In this document: piece by piece, positions 10,311 to 23,005 of the stretch
Layout of the letters: each line of letters begins with the position of its first letter
How positions within the stretch are numbered: the first letter of the stretch is position 1
Source: Epiperipatus broadwayi
Taxonomy: Eukaryota; Onychophora; Udeonychophora; Euonychophora; Peripatidae
Direction of reading: 5' to 3'
NCBI GenBank assembly: GCA_028023455.1
Contig: JAQFVV010006245.1
Location: forward strand, 7,645,331-7,709,330
Length of the DNA: 64,000 bases
Made by a program: the position numbers and the translations under genes
Notes under the pieces: generated by a model
Told to the model about the DNA's origin: nothing
What the model saw: the letters and a program-made list of their open reading frames with translations, nothing else
Databases searched by the model: none

Positions 10311-11782
10311 ATTTCTAAAGATATGTGTATTTTGCAGATACATAGATTAAACTCCCACCGAATGCATTGATAGCTTGGAGAAACATATTTATAAAAAAAA
10401 TCAGCAAATTTTAAAGTTCCCTATTCTATAATTTGTCAATATGACAATACCGCCTTTATAGTGGCCAAAGACAGCATAGAAAAAGAAACGTACAATGTCC
10501 AGTCTCTGAAATTAATTAGAAAACAAAAAGATAAAGAACCGCCAGATAAAAAATAGTCTAGTAATCAGATAAACTGGTAGGTTTGAACTTATGGATAATG
10601 ACTTTGGATTGTGAAAAAAAAAAAAAAGTAGAAAATTGGTTTTATAATAAGCAAAAATAAAAGATTTTTTTAAAATATCCGAGTAAGAAAAAAAAATAAA
10701 AAAATAATAGAAGTTATACATATAATTCGACTGAAATTGTATGAGTAACAACTCTTGATAAAGAGTAAACATGAAAATTTTGAAAGAAAAAAAAGTCAAT
10801 CCCAGAATTATGACATCCAAAAATTTATGAGTAACCCAGATCATAAATCTGTGTCCAGATACAATGGAATGTGACTAAAAATAAAAAATAAATAAGGTAT
10901 TTAAAGTTGAAAAATAAAAGAAATAAATAATAATAATGTAACCACGTTTGTATTAGTCGTGAATGAAAAATAATAATACCATTCATTTCAGTACATATCG
11001 AGTGATGACGAGTAAGGAAACAATAGATTAACATATGGGTGAGTATATAAGTAAAGGTAAGAATTTCAGATTGTATTTTGTGTTTGATTAGGTCTTTTCT
11101 TTGCAGAGACATTGATCTACAGATGGGTCTGTACATAAAATCCCATTATGATGATGCACCAGTAGAGAAAAGTTCTGGCTCATTAACAGTATACCTGAAA
11201 AGGAAATTCTCAGCCAAGTAAAAAAAATTGTAAGCTGAATGTTCAGTAGAAATAATCATGGCATTCCAAGTCCACGTTTTGCATCCATGTTGCACAAAAT
11301 TTGGACTATGTCACAACTTCAGCAAGAAATTAAATGTGGTTCAATTAACACAGAATCAATCTGTATGTGATATGCAAAGCAATTAAGTTGAATACAACTC
11401 TTATAATACTCATTATAAATCTCACCCAGCATAATCCTACATATTAGGAAATTATATATTTTTTTGTTTAAAATAAACATTTAGAATTAAAATTGGTAAT
11501 GAACTAAAAAAAAAGAAAGATGTATTTTACTCCTAAATTGGAAGGAGTTTAATGTAACAGATACATAAATGTATATATATATATTGTATTATTTTAATTA
11601 ATTCAAATAAATATATTTTTTATTATTTTTTTTTTCTTAATTTTTTAAATTTAAAAAATTGTAATAAATTAAAAAAAATAAAAATTTTAGTAATAAAAAA
11701 AAATTTTATTATTTAATTTTAATTTTTTTAAATTTTTTTTTTTTTTATTATTATAATATTAAAAAATACAACATTTAATTGT

Positions 11783-11797
<15 letters not shown>

Positions 11798-11825
<28 letters not shown>
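11798..11825. repeat. (AT)n microsatellite
   Basis: Uninterrupted AT dinucleotide run following AT-rich low-complexity DNA at about 11590-11790. Confidence 0.9.
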
Positions 11826-11828
<3 letters not shown>

Positions 11829-11872
11829 ATTATTTTAATTAATGAAAAAAACTGTCAGTTTCACAAATAAAA

Positions 11873-12088
11873 AGATGTGATATGTTGAATTATTTCCATC
11901 ATCTAGGAGTGAATGTTGAATGTATAGAAAATTTTAAACTTTATTTAAACTTTCCAAATACAAACAAATTGTTAGTAATAATGCACAAATAGACAACACA
12001 GATTAAATTTGTGTGTTATTACTAACAAGTTGTTTGTACATTCAACATTCACTCATAGATGATGGAAATAGTCCAACATATCACATCT
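11873..12088. repeat. Foldback element, ~90-bp arms
   Basis: The left arm begins AGATGTGATATGTTG at 11873 and the right arm ends with its complement at 12088. They share the blocks TTTCCATCATCTA and GAGTGAATGTTGAATGTA plus the inner TTGTTAGTAATAA. Short non-coding centre near 11980. Non-autonomous foldback/MITE-like; no target duplication recognised. Confidence 0.75.
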
Positions 12089-12199
12089 AATGTACCAGAT
12101 GTCACACAGCAGTACAGAGACATGAGACTCGAACTAGGACTGTCGAGGATGAATCCCTGAATAAGATATATGAATTATAGTAATACATAATTATATAAA

Positions 12200-12295
12200 A
12201 CCTTTTTATATTTAAAAACTAACCAAAATAAAGATTCGAACTCTGGATTGGATTTGTAATGTGTTTTAATATCAAATTAGCATGAATACAATCTA
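12200..12295 (-). mobile_element. tRNA-derived SINE fragment
   Basis: On the minus strand a box B-like AGAGTTCGAATCTT is preceded by a box A-like TGCTAATTTGAT and followed by GGTTAGTTTTTAAA. The 14521-14600 copy has the same order, with GGTTAG and a T run after its box B. Probably the same Pol III-driven SINE family in opposite orientation. A further box B-like GTTCGAGTC lies on the minus strand near 12130. Confidence 0.4.
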
Positions 12296-12814
12296 TATCT
12301 ATATATAGCGATTTCACTTTAGATAGGTTTACATTTATTATGGTAACACTGAATAATTATTAATTGTTGTTAACAGGAGTTATACAATATGTTGTTTTAA
12401 GTCATGTGCGCGAATTTACCTTGGCAAAATAAACTCTCTTTACACAAGAAATGAAACATCGATGAATGATTTAAATTAGTAGGAGCCATATGGTCAAAGT
12501 TATAAACCACATTTATTTATAGCAAAAATAAAAACATTTATTTTTATTTTTATGTTTTACATATATTTTCTTTTGACTATTATAAGAGAATGAAAAAGAT
12601 ACACATATATGGGAATGGTTCATTAATTTTAAAAGGGTAAGCAAATTTAACCCAAGCGCACTACAGGAATCTATACAATACCTCTCTAAACATGATTCAC
12701 ATTTCTCATACCATTATTTTTTACTGGGATAAAACAAGCAAAACAATTTAATGAATGGATATTGTAACTACTAACATAGAAAGGTTAGACATATATGTAG
12801 GAAAGCCCAGCTGG

Positions 12815-13054
12815 TCAAAAAATAGTTTCGTCATTGAATGTATTTTCATGAAGAAGACGTATGTTCGCATGCATGGTGAAATGGTATGAAGGTTGAGGTA
12901 GGTTTGGTGATATGAGAGCTGGCTTATGATCTCTTCTATAAAGCATCCAAAACCTTAGCCTCACATTCCACAAGGAGTATAATCCCTGATTACGAACGAT
13001 TTTAAAAGGGAGGGAAAACTTCGGATTCTCAAAGATTCCCAAATGACCAAGCAT
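12815..13054 (-). other. 79-residue open frame, unrecognised
   Basis: An open frame with mixed, not low-complexity, composition (contains PTLPQPSYHF-like and RLLHENTFNDE segments) in a locally less AT-rich patch. I recognise no domain. There is no clear splice context. It may be a transposon gene fragment or chance. Confidence 0.2.
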
Positions 13055-14520
13055 TTGAAATACTGAAGAATTGTTAAGCTAGGCCAGTAATACTACATAC
13101 ATATGAGAATAAAAATAGTGTTTAATATAATAACTTTAACGGTTTAATTCCCTGCATAATGGCATGTATAATAGTGAATCAGGTTATGAATATCAAATGA
13201 GACATTTAATTAAATATTTATTTGATTAGTCAGTTATGCTTTCCCATATATGCTTCAAACAAAATTAAAACTTCCAATTGTTTGGCCCATTTGACAATGA
13301 CAGTAATTAACACTCCATTCTTTATTGCGATCTTTCATGAACAAAATAAAAAAATAAAAAAAATTGAACAAGATAGTTTTAGAACAATCAACCCCGTGAG
13401 TCTATTTTAACATAATATATGTTCAATCTTACAGGGAGCAAATGATAAATAAATCCTTATCATTACAATTTACATTGCTTTTGTTTCCTTTTTTTTAAAA
13501 AAAAACAACAATTATATATTAAAATCGTGAGGTTGAGCTGAACTAGCATATTACTAAAGAAAACTTTGAAAAGATATTAAACAGAATGCACAGACTTATA
13601 AAGCTAGAATAAAGTGAAATTGGAGTTAGTATTATAAAAAATATATGACATATATAGAGAGGTCTTAGAAGTAAAGATTAAATATAAACATATAAAAAAA
13701 ACAATTAGTATTTAGAGGTAAGTATTGACAACTTTACATAGCTATTGGACTGTTACCTCGACATACTTGGGGTAAATGGTTAAATGGTTAATTCTCTGAA
13801 CTTCAGTTGCAGTGATCAGCCTGGTGGTCAACAGTCTTGGTCACTACGGGTCTTTTATGGTGGCAGCATTCTTCCATGGCAGGAGTTTCATGGCATCATA
13901 CTAGAGGTAGCCTTGAGAGGCACAGGGAAAGATGATTTGGGCCCTACTCAACTGTCATTTTAAAACTAAGTACACCAAAAAAAAAAGTAAAACAAAAAGT
14001 GTCAGACTAAGACTTAGTTTGTCTCTTATCTCCCATCTACTCTATTTATATCCCCAAGATATTACAGGAATGCTTTGGTTCATTTTCTCAGAGACAGATG
14101 AGACAATTAATAAATTCCTGAGCAGATTACAGTCATTTTTAATTAAAAGAGGTAAGAAGAAGATAAGGCTCAAATCACTTTCATTAGCAAAACTTTTAAT
14201 TCATTATTAAATTATAAAAGTAAAACTATGATAATATTTTGATTAAAGAAAATCAAGCTTTAAAACTATTTAATTAGTGAAGAAAACTTCACAATGGGTT
14301 GATCTGAACCTTCCATCTTGGTTATATTTTTTATTATTTTACAAGGTGAAATTAAATGCAAATATTTTTTTACAAAAATTAAAATTACAAATTATGCGAT
14401 TATACATTTTCTTTTAAAAAAATAAAATATAGAATCACAGATATTCAAAAATAACAATCAAAATTCAAAACACAAATATATATAAGAGAAAGTGTTTGCA
14501 TATTTTAAATATATATATAA

Positions 14521-14600
14521 GTTGCCATGTAGTAATGGCAATATTAATACATTAGATAAAATTTTTGGGTTTGAACCCTTGTTGATGGTTAGTTTTTTTT
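14521..14600 (+). mobile_element. tRNA-derived SINE head
   Basis: GTTGCCATGTAGTAATGGC resembles box A in a D-arm. About 35 bases later GGGTTTGAACCC forms a T-arm with box B, followed by GTTGATGGTTAG and a 14-base T run. The spacing fits a tRNA-like promoter head. The same arrangement, inverted, is at 12200-12295. Confidence 0.45.
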
Positions 14601-14694
14601 TTTTTTAGGTAGAAAAAACATGAAGCGCACTCTGACTACAGAGTGATTGCTTCACTAATAATATACCATCATCATAAAGCTTCAGACAAATAGA

Positions 14695-15836
14695 ATAAAG
14701 ATAGTTTAGAATAGATCAAAAGTTGGTAAACTAAAGAAAAAATAAAATTCTGTATCTGAATCTCAAGTTAAAATATAAAAAAATGTAGAAAAAGAAAAAT
14801 ATAATTAAAGTATAATGCAGTTTAAGAATTTTAATTAAATTTGCTATTTAAGGGAAATGACATCTTTTCTTTTCAATAAAAGTATAGATTCCAAAATATT
14901 ATGATTATTGTCTAAAATTATTTAATTAGAGAAAATTATGATCTAATCAAAGATCAAATTAATTTTGTAAATTGTCTAATCAAGAACAGATTGTGTTTTA
15001 CTGAAAATCAATAATCTATCTAACTTATTAGTTAATCAATAATAAAAAAATTAACTAATTAGAAAAAAGATTGAAATTGATTAATGACATGGATGAGCTT
15101 AGACAATGGTTTGTCAAGGGTTATTATAAAGGCAACTAGATTTTCATTAGAATTAGTCTGCTGTATTCTGCTAATATTTTGATTCTGATCCTGTTAATTG
15201 GATTCAACTGCTATTAGTTATTAATTTTTTCTGACATCACCTGCTAAATTTTGTAGACACCTTTATTTAAAATGACTAGTTTATAGTTCTGTGATGTATA
15301 GATATATATGTGGACACCCTAACATCATCATGCAGTCCTAAACTGGCAATGGGATATTCACTCAGTTTTCATCTCCCAGTTCCTATGCATTTGATAGCTG
15401 ATATAGTACAAATATCCTTGATGTATCATTGTTGAGACATTACCCATCATTATTAAAAACTATTACTGAACAAGGTTACACACATATATGATGCCCCAGA
15501 AAAAAGCAACAAGCCATTAAAAGAAAACAGAAAACCTGTTCAAGAATGCTAGCTATGAACAATATAAACTGTCAAGAAGACAGGGGTGATCACTCCAGTG
15601 AAACTATAAAAAAATCTAAAGTTTGACATAAAAATGACATACAGGGGTAAGATTTCATTCTCTTAATAACTTCCATAAAATTAGAAGTGATAAATTCTTA
15701 TTACTTAGTTAAAGTAGATTTAACTATACAGAATAACTTTGTAATTAGTTTGATTTAATTTTATTTTTTATTCTTATTATTATTATAATTTTTTTTTGTA
15801 AACAAATATGTTGTTTTAGTATGTTAATTTGGTTTA

Positions 15837-15935
<99 letters not shown>

Positions 15936-16370
15936 TCTCACTATATGACCTTTAATTAAGATAAAATTTGTCAATTTTATTGATTGTGTTTAAATATGCA
16001 TTGTCTAATAGCCTGTTAGATAAGTTTCTTACTCATTTGAGCTAATTGTGAAATCAAACATTTAGAGTGTGTGAAGTATTTTTTGGTGGGTATTCCAATC
16101 TAATTGGCTGGATGGAGCCCAGGCATTTATCCCCAGTATAAAAAAGTATTTACAGGAGAAGTATTTTGCTTTTAACAGTTAAGGAGCAAGTGCAATGGTC
16201 TTGAAAGTTGGCTGTTGTTCAGGTATTTATAGACACTATTAGTCTGACTGTTATGGTTAATATGTAAAAAATATTGACCATATTAACTCCTTTATTTGTG
16301 TGATAGTGTTTTAAATTTATATAAATTATTATTCTTAAAATTTAAAAATAATAAAAAGTAGACATAATAT
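14695..16370 (+). repeat. LTR-like direct repeat, copy 2
   Basis: Second copy of the 6825-9105 repeat, uninterrupted by the hammerhead element and carrying a (CT)n expansion at 15841-15930. It retains the ATCCCCAGTATAAAAAAG promoter-like block near 16128 and about 33 bases near 16165 that copy 1 lacks. By eye the two copies are about 85-90 percent identical, implying an old insertion if they are LTRs. Confidence 0.5.
15841..15930. repeat. (CT)n microsatellite
   Basis: About 45 CT units within LTR-like copy 2. The matching place in copy 1 (about 8688) has only CCCTCTATCTCTTTCTG, so the run expanded after the copies separated. Confidence 0.95.
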
Positions 16371-16889
16371 ATATAGTACCAAAACTGAAAGAGTGTGCAA
16401 ACAATCTCAAATGTTTTTTTAAAAAAATAATCTAATAAAAATGAAACTCCTTTTTTAAAAAAAAAAAAAAGAGAGAGAAAAGCTAAAAATATTTTTTTTA
16501 TTTTTTTGGATTAGAAGTTGTTTTTTTTTTTTTTTTAGATTAGTTAGACTATTTTGGGGATATTTATTAATTTTTTAAAGGTTATTTTTTTTCCTAAATG
16601 CAAAAGTAATTAATTAATTAAAAATTATTTTATAATCCATCTCATTAAAAGAGAAAAACTAAAATTAAATTACATGTAAGGTAAAAAACTTTTGTTTCTC
16701 TCTAAAAGATTTTTAAAAGATAATTAATTTTTAAGGAAAAGTTAGACTTGCTTAAATAATCATCTAGTTTTAATCTTAAAATATAAATATGCATATATTA
16801 TTTAAATTAAAATGTTTTATATTTGATGTTTTAGAAAGTTATCAAGAATTATTTAAGGATTTTTTTTTATATAAAAATCAAAAATATAT

Positions 16890-17968
16890 TATGGTATCGA
16901 TGTAAAGGTTATATAAGACATTCAAATGAATATGGGTGTGTGAATTCTGTGCAAAGGCATATTAAAAATATATTTTTTTTTAATTGTGAAATTTAAATAA
17001 GTATGATCATATAATGGTCAAATTAAAATGGTTGTACTAAGAACATAGGATAGAATGTTTAATATTTACAGATTGATTAATTGCTTTATTTTATATTTAT
17101 ATGTAACGTCAAGTATATAATTAAAATGATGTGTTGAGAAATAATAAGATTTAATGATTAAGAAAATATTTATTTGTCTAAAACTGATGGCACTTAGTTT
17201 TAAAAAAGAAGTTTTCAAATTAAATAATATAAATAATATGATTATATTGTGTCAATGAAGATTTTAATATAAAAGTCAATATGTTAATATATATTTTAGA
17301 GTTGAGTATAAAATATGTGAAATTTTGTTCTTAGTTAAGTAATAATAAGGTGCAGGAAATGTTTGAAATTAGATTTTTTTGAATTAATCTTCTATCTGGA
17401 TGAAATATTCATTGTAACATGAGAATTTTTAATATAAAAGTAGGAAGTAATCATGTGATTAATAATTGAAATTTATCTATATCATTGTGGCTGTAATTAT
17501 TGTCACATTATAATCATTCTAGAAATTACTTGCTATCAAAATACAAAAACTATTATTGGTGGTAAAGTTTATAAATAGTGTCCATATTTGCCTAAGATTT
17601 AGAATGAAATATCTAATGAGGTCATTATAATATGGTTAGAGTGAATCAAATATGTATATATCTCATATTCTGTTAGCACACACATACTTTTATAAAATAT
17701 CTGAGATTGTAAGAGTTGCACTGAAAATAAAAGCTAAGTCTATTAAAGATGATGAAAAGATAGATAAAATTACAGATATTGAAAATGGAATGGTAATAAA
17801 AAGCATAAACCTTATTTAACTGGATATGGTATATTATAGAATGTGGTAGTTAGAGTATGTAACTATTCAATACTATTACAAGAGTAAATTAAATATGCTT
17901 ATTTAATTTTTTTCTGAGTAATTTATTATTTTACAAGAAAAGCTTAGATGGAGGTAAAATTAAACAAC
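16890..17968 (-). repeat. Right arm of the ~1-kb inverted repeat
   Basis: Reverse complement of 5685-6630, extending from the TTTTGATTTTTATAT area near 16880 to about 17968. No coding frame is conserved in either arm. Between it and LTR-like copy 2 lie about 500 bases of A/T homopolymer-rich DNA. Confidence 0.7.
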
Positions 17969-19293
17969 ATGAAAACAAAAAAACAATATCTAATTAAAAT
18001 AAGAATGTAAGATTTTTATTGTGTGTGGACATCTATTTGGTTCTACACAAAGATAAATAGATGGCTTTAAAATAGCAAAATCTACATTTAAAATCCATAC
18101 ATGTCCCTTACTTATTTATTACCAAGTGCTTGACTATTATAATAAAGAAATAATAAATTAAAAAGTTTATAAAATTTTTATTTAGTTGTTAATTATATTA
18201 AAAATACAAATTAGAAAGTATTTTTTTTTTTGTTTTCTATCTTTAAGCTTCATCAAAACATGCTTTACTACTATCCAAAGAAAAGAAATAAAGGTATATA
18301 GAAAATTAATAAAATAAATAAAATCTACTTATTTAACAGATTTGTGTTATTATTTTAAAAGTTAAATTGCCTTGTGTTAAATTATTATTACTTTAATTTT
18401 TAAATCTAACATATTATATATTTTTAATACTTACTTAATCATTGTTATTATTGCAAGTCACTCACAAATAAAATCATCATTTTAACTCCCAAAAAGAAAA
18501 TAAGATACAAAAAAAAATTAAAAAATTAAATTTGAGAGTTCTATTAGGTTGTAATAATTAGATGCAAGTTCTTTAATCTGTTAATCCTGTTTTTTAACTC
18601 TTTATGCAATGATCTTTATTTTTTGAAGACTTTGCCATAATTTTAACTTCTTACTTTTATTCTCAACCATATAGTGAAAGAAATCACTTTTTGAAATGTC
18701 TTTGAAGTAAATTTTGTAATGTAAATGGAATCGATCTCTCTTATAAAACTAGTATTCAAGTTCTCTATCAAATAATTTTATGAAATCTTATTTACTCACT
18801 TTATCTGTGCATGTCATTGAAGATACATCTTTACAAAATAAATTCATTCGCATCACATTCAATCCATCTGAAGAGCAAACTAATTAATTTTACGATTTTG
18901 CCAATGTATTTTTAAAATTCTATAGAGTATCAAGGAGATTTTTTATTGCTTTTATGCTATATATTTAAAAAAAAACATGTTTCCCTTTCATATAGTAAAC
19001 ATGCCAAAAGATAACTAATTTAGTTGAAGTAATTATAACACTCTGCTAAAACAATCTATATTTTAAATTTATTAAATACAGAAATGCCATATTATAGTCC
19101 ATGTTACATCTCAGGATTCAAATATACCTTTGTATCTAAAACTACCAAGGTATTTAAGTTGATTTACATTCTCAAGTTCTTAATCATCCAAGCTAAAAAT
19201 TTCTAAAGATTTTTTTCTTTTTATTACTGTCTATATGTTAATTATTAAACTGAAGTCATAAATGTTGTGTTAATAATACTAATTTAGTACCAG
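17969..19293. other. No gene recognised
   Basis: AT-rich sequence without an open frame of note, splice-flanked exon or nameable repeat. Confidence 0.5.
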
Positions 19294-19393
19294 ATCTAAT
19301 ACATACATTTTAAAAAATGAGATCTTGGATTTTTTGGAGGGGGGAGGGGATTAATAATCCAAAATCTCATTTTTTAAAATGTATGTATTAGAT
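19294..19393. repeat. Short perfect foldback (100 bp)
   Basis: The arms ATCTAATACATACATTTT... (from 19294) and its complement (to 19393) pair over about 37 bases around a G-rich loop (GGAGGGGGGAGGGG). Few mismatches, so probably a young MITE-like or cruciform insertion. Confidence 0.85.
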
Positions 19394-19419
19394 AAGTATA
19401 ATAAAAATCACTAATGATC

Positions 19420-19790
19420 ATATGATCACCATTCTTTATGCTTATACAAACTACTTACACAGAGACAAAACTCTCCAGACAGTAGCGCCACTCAATGCAA
19501 GTCAGTAATCAGTGGATGCAGAAAGGTTTGTGTATAAAATCCCTATCTAGTGCCTACTCATCCAATATCATCAGATCAGTTTCTAGCTTGTGACTTTCAT
19601 CAGTGAACAGCCTTGAATCTGAAAGCACTGCATTAGATTCTAAGATCTAAGTGCAGTGCTCTCAGATCCAAGACTTCTCACTGATGAAAGGCACAAACTA
19701 AAAATTAGTTTGGGAATAATCTGGCTTGCACTGAGTGGTGCTACTGTATGGAGAGTTTTGCCTCTATATAATAAAAGATCATATTTTCTA
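19420..19790. mobile_element. Foldback element, hammerhead family 2
   Basis: Two inverted half-units meet near 19620. Outer arms share AAAACTCTCCAxACAGTAG and the CACTGAGTGG-type block; inner arms share AGCACTGCATTAGAT. Each half contains a CTGATGA...GAAA-like segment (19572-19608 minus, 19681-19705 plus; the latter degenerate). A larger relative is at 42730-43790. No protein-coding frame. Confidence 0.75.
19572..19608 (-). ncRNA. Hammerhead-like motif (family 2)
   Basis: On the minus strand: CUGAUGA (plus 19597-19603), a weak stem II with AGU and GCU, GAAA (plus 19580-19583), then CUGAUC where the best copy has CUAGUC. UCA before and UGA after the core can form stem I. Stem II is short, so activity is uncertain. 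Confidence 0.45.
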
Positions 19791-21987
19791 AAAGTATTTC
19801 TGCAGTAAAGTTTCCACAGTTATTAATGGAGAATACTTAACTGAATAAAATTCATTAAAAACACCATTCTTCATTGTAAAACATACTGTTTTTTTAAATG
19901 ATAAGTGTACAGATGTTTGTTATATATGACTACAGCATTCAAGTTAAGATTTTTCAATTTAATTCTTGGGGGGGGGGGGGTGTACTTAATTTCTTTAAGC
20001 AGAAAATGTTGCAGTTTATGAAATTGTAATGTTGTTCCATGATTCTCAAAATCAGTAGTGATACTTAATAAAATTATAAGTAAAATAACATTTGAATTTG
20101 ATTGGAATTTAAACATCATCCAGGTAAATTTTACAATAAATTATCTATCAATAATTTTAGTATTTTAAACAGCAATAATCTTTATAATAAAAAATGTGCA
20201 GTCTGATGTTTCTCAAAATTAAATATATTCATTAATTTTCAGTTCATAAAAAAATTCTTATTTAAATGATAGTAATTATAAATGATAATGAACAAGATAG
20301 AATTTTCCAATCTAATTTTTAATGATAAATTAATAGAAGTAATAGCAGTGCTAAAATTTTTTAAAAAATGCTGCAATATTCAATAAAATATTCTTGAGAT
20401 TTTAAATATAAATTATTGCATTGATTTTTATAAAAATGTGATTACGGGATTATTGCTATTTATTCTAATCCTAAGAATCTGAATACATTAAATAATATAA
20501 ATCATCTATCTGCTTTTAGTTCCTATTAATTTTTCCACTTAAGAAAAAAGAGAGAAATGTTAAAACATATGGCCTTTGTTTTATTAAATTTGTGTATATA
20601 CTTCTATATGAAGGTAATATATTGCTAAGAATGGCGATTTACTAGCTAACTGGTGTCATTTTTTCAAGTGGAATTTGATTTTTCATTTCAGACTACAGTA
20701 AGGACTTTGACTCTATGATTTTATGACTCTAAATTTTTTTACTGTGTTAAGATTTTTTTGCTTTGAAATTTGAATTTTCTACTTTATGACTATAAAATAA
20801 AGTTATTTTTTATTCATGGTGAACTTAGTATATAATAGTTCATATCTTCTGTTCAGAATGCATATGTTGAGCATTTTCCAGTAATATCTACACATTTACA
20901 TTTTATTTATTTGTTTATCATTTTAGTTATAAATTAATATTGATATTTAAAAACTTATGAATGTAACTATAAAAGACTATTATATATATATATAATATAC
21001 AAATCAATATATATATATGTGTGTGTGTTCTTTAAATATAACATTAAAAGTTTATGTTCAATTGTAATCATTTGAAATGTAAAAGTAAATTCTATTTGTA
21101 TTTGATATTGAAATATAATATTATGAAGTCGTATAAAATCATTACAAAATCAGAATAAAATAAAATAGATTGATAAGTGCAAAAATGAAAAAGTGTGTTA
21201 TTGTAAATAATTTGAATACATGTTACTTGGAAACGAGATAACTTCAACATTATACCATAAATCTACATAACACGTTGTTAGCTCATCTCCACTATTTGTG
21301 AGCATAAAATATCATCAATAAATATGATATGATGAATCCTCTTATACAATACTAATTCCATTCTTAACAATGTTTTATCTAAATGTATAACAAATGAAAC
21401 AGGATATACATAATATTCTTGAATTTTGTCTTTTCTTATATCTATCTCTTCCATAAGAAGGTCTTTAACTTTATAAATATATTTTGATTTATATATAAAA
21501 TTTTAAATAAATATTTGTTTCTAATCTACATTTTTTCACCATTATTCTTTAATTCATTGCATGTTGTCCCTATTTCTCTAATAAATTTATTTATATCATC
21601 CATCCATCTTACTTGTAGTCACTTTATCAGATTTTTACAATCATAATGGAGTCAAAACTGCTCAAATTCTTATTATTTAATAAGAAATTTATTCTCTTTC
21701 ATCATTTATCTGTGTGAAGTTCTTATTGAGCTCTATATTCTTTAATAGGCTATAAAAAGGGTATTTTTATTTATTTATTTTTAGGTGTAAATAGATATAA
21801 ATGCTAAACATATTCTTAATATAATTTATTTTGTTTCTGTTTTTATAGATCCATGTTGACTACATCTTTATAATTTTATTTTTTGAAGCAAAGCATTTAA
21901 AAAAATTCTGACCTGTTTGATTTTTATAAAATGATTAATCGTATAGAACTAATTATAGTTGATATATTCATTTTTTTTTATTTACAG
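19791..21987. other. Probable intron or intergenic DNA upstream of the exon
   Basis: Contains a G12 run at 19969-19980 (a poly-Pro frame on the minus strand is an artefact), a Penelope terminal-repeat-like fragment at about 20981-21020, and a short RTE LINE scrap at 21590-21650. No other exon recognised. Confidence 0.5.
21590..21650 (-). mobile_element. RTE-type LINE 3' scrap
   Basis: On the minus strand it reads CKNLI...RWMDDI, the C-terminal signature of the RTE-like LINEs at 28190-30990. The plus-strand ATCATCCATCCATCTTACTTG is nearly the same as the block at about 28268. Confidence 0.4.
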
Positions 21988-22111
21988 TTGTAACCTGGTT
22001 GGCATTGCAAAAAGGCATGTTGCTATTGCAAGATTAAAACATCCAGCAAATTTTGGACCAACAAGTCAAGAGATTCGCTTTGTTATTCTTATAATTGCTC
22101 CTACTAAGGAA
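21988..22111 (+). CDS. Internal exon of an SLC4-family anion/bicarbonate/borate transporter
   Basis: A 124-bp exon with a pyrimidine-rich acceptor (TTTTATTTACAG) before it and a consensus donor GTAAGTAAAA after it. It encodes 41 residues beginning CNLVGIAKRHVAIARL and ending IRFVILIIAPTKE, starting with the third base of a codon and ending on a codon boundary. The segment matches my memory of the cytoplasmic band-3-type N-terminal domain of SLC4 transporters (RLxxPANFGPT...EVRFVIL...APxK), perhaps SLC4A11-like. This domain regulates the membrane transporter that follows it. I found no neighbouring exon in the window, so the introns would be long and repeat-filled. Family call moderate; exon call stronger. 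Confidence 0.6.
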
Positions 22112-22284
22112 GTAAGTAAAATTAATTTTATTATAAAAATGGTTTTTTGCTTTTGTTGAAAAAATTTGAATTCATTTTAAAAATAATATTTTGTAAAATG
22201 TTATATATATAGTATGAAATAATTTTATATGTTTTAAACTTAGGATTAATGTTGAACTTTTTTAAAAATGACACGTGTTACATA

Positions 22285-22749
22285 TATAGGGTGTCCATAT
22301 TTCCACAGGACATAGGATCAAAAAAAACTTTATTGCCGATTACTGTACGATTCAGTGTGAAATAAAAAAATTCATGCACATAATCCCATTTACATAAACA
22401 AAAGCTAAAGATAATTGTTTGTATACTTATATTACCAATTAAAACAAAATCACAAATTGACATCACATATTATTAACATACTAAAATAATGATGAGCCAC
22501 TCCCATTTTGGGAAAATTACTGATTAACCAAGCAAAAATTTATTATAAAATATTAAATGAATACATATTAATTTCTAAAAAATAAAAATTGAATACCAAG
22601 TTAAAATTTGATGTTAAAAAATAAAAGTAAAAAAAAAAAAAAAATTGTTAAGAAAACTGGGATAATTAACTGTCCCGAAAGAATATGGCTAGACTTAGAA
22701 CAAAAGAGATAAAACCCGGGGCAAATTCGCAAACCTTGAATGTATGGAC

Positions 22750-22757
<8 letters not shown>
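22285..22757. mobile_element. Tc1/mariner-like MITE
   Basis: Terminal inverted repeats TATAGGGTGTCCATA at 22285 and its exact complement ending at 22757, in TA-rich flanks. AGGGTGTCC ends and TA target sites are typical of the mariner/IS630 group. The 440-bp inside has no transposase frame; a minus-strand open frame across the right end is probably fortuitous. Lies in the intron downstream of the SLC4-like exon. Confidence 0.6.

Positions 22758-22815
<58 letters not shown>
22754..22815. repeat. (AT)n microsatellite
   Basis: AT runs with one TATAGGGTATA interruption, directly abutting the mariner-like MITE. Confidence 0.9.
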
Positions 22816-22819
<4 letters not shown>

Positions 22820-23005
22820 TACTAACAGAGTAATACATTTTTTAAAAAGTAAAAGATATTTTGTTTGAATATCTGTAGAATCTGACTGAGTTAATGGCAA
22901 ATAATTCTAAATATTAATGAAGATGTTAATTAGATAAATCTTTTCTTAAGTTATTCATAAATAAGAATGATGGTTCCCATTACTTATTTTCCAAACACTT
23001 TGGAT

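Larger units (their letters stand above)
9161..14694 (+). other. Decayed interior between the LTR-like repeats
   Basis: If the flanking direct repeats are LTRs this is the element interior. It opens with a primer-site-like TGGTATCG at 9161. It then holds an A-rich, Lys/Glu/Asn-rich, coiled-coil-like broken frame at 9785-10310 and scattered frames to about 11400. No reverse transcriptase, protease or integrase motif is recognisable. Also inside are a foldback repeat (11873-12088), a SINE-like piece (12200-12295) and a less AT-rich segment (13740-13950) that I cannot assign. Confidence 0.4.

Noticed and set aside
11873-12088. Third hammerhead family in the foldback at 11.9 kb
   Set aside because: GATGATGGAAATAG on one arm resembles the core blocks but has no room for stem II.
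13740-13950. Less AT-rich patch with TGGTGGCAGCATTCTTCC-like sequence
   Set aside because: Probably a repeat fragment, but I could not match it to any family here and it has no open frame, so no feature was called.
19871-20119. Minus-strand frame with a Pro run
   Set aside because: The proline run is a G12 homopolymer; the rest is AT-rich noise.
22601-22900. Minus-strand 99-codon frame with Tyr/Ile repeats
   Set aside because: It crosses the end of the mariner-like MITE and an (AT)n run; not a transposase.
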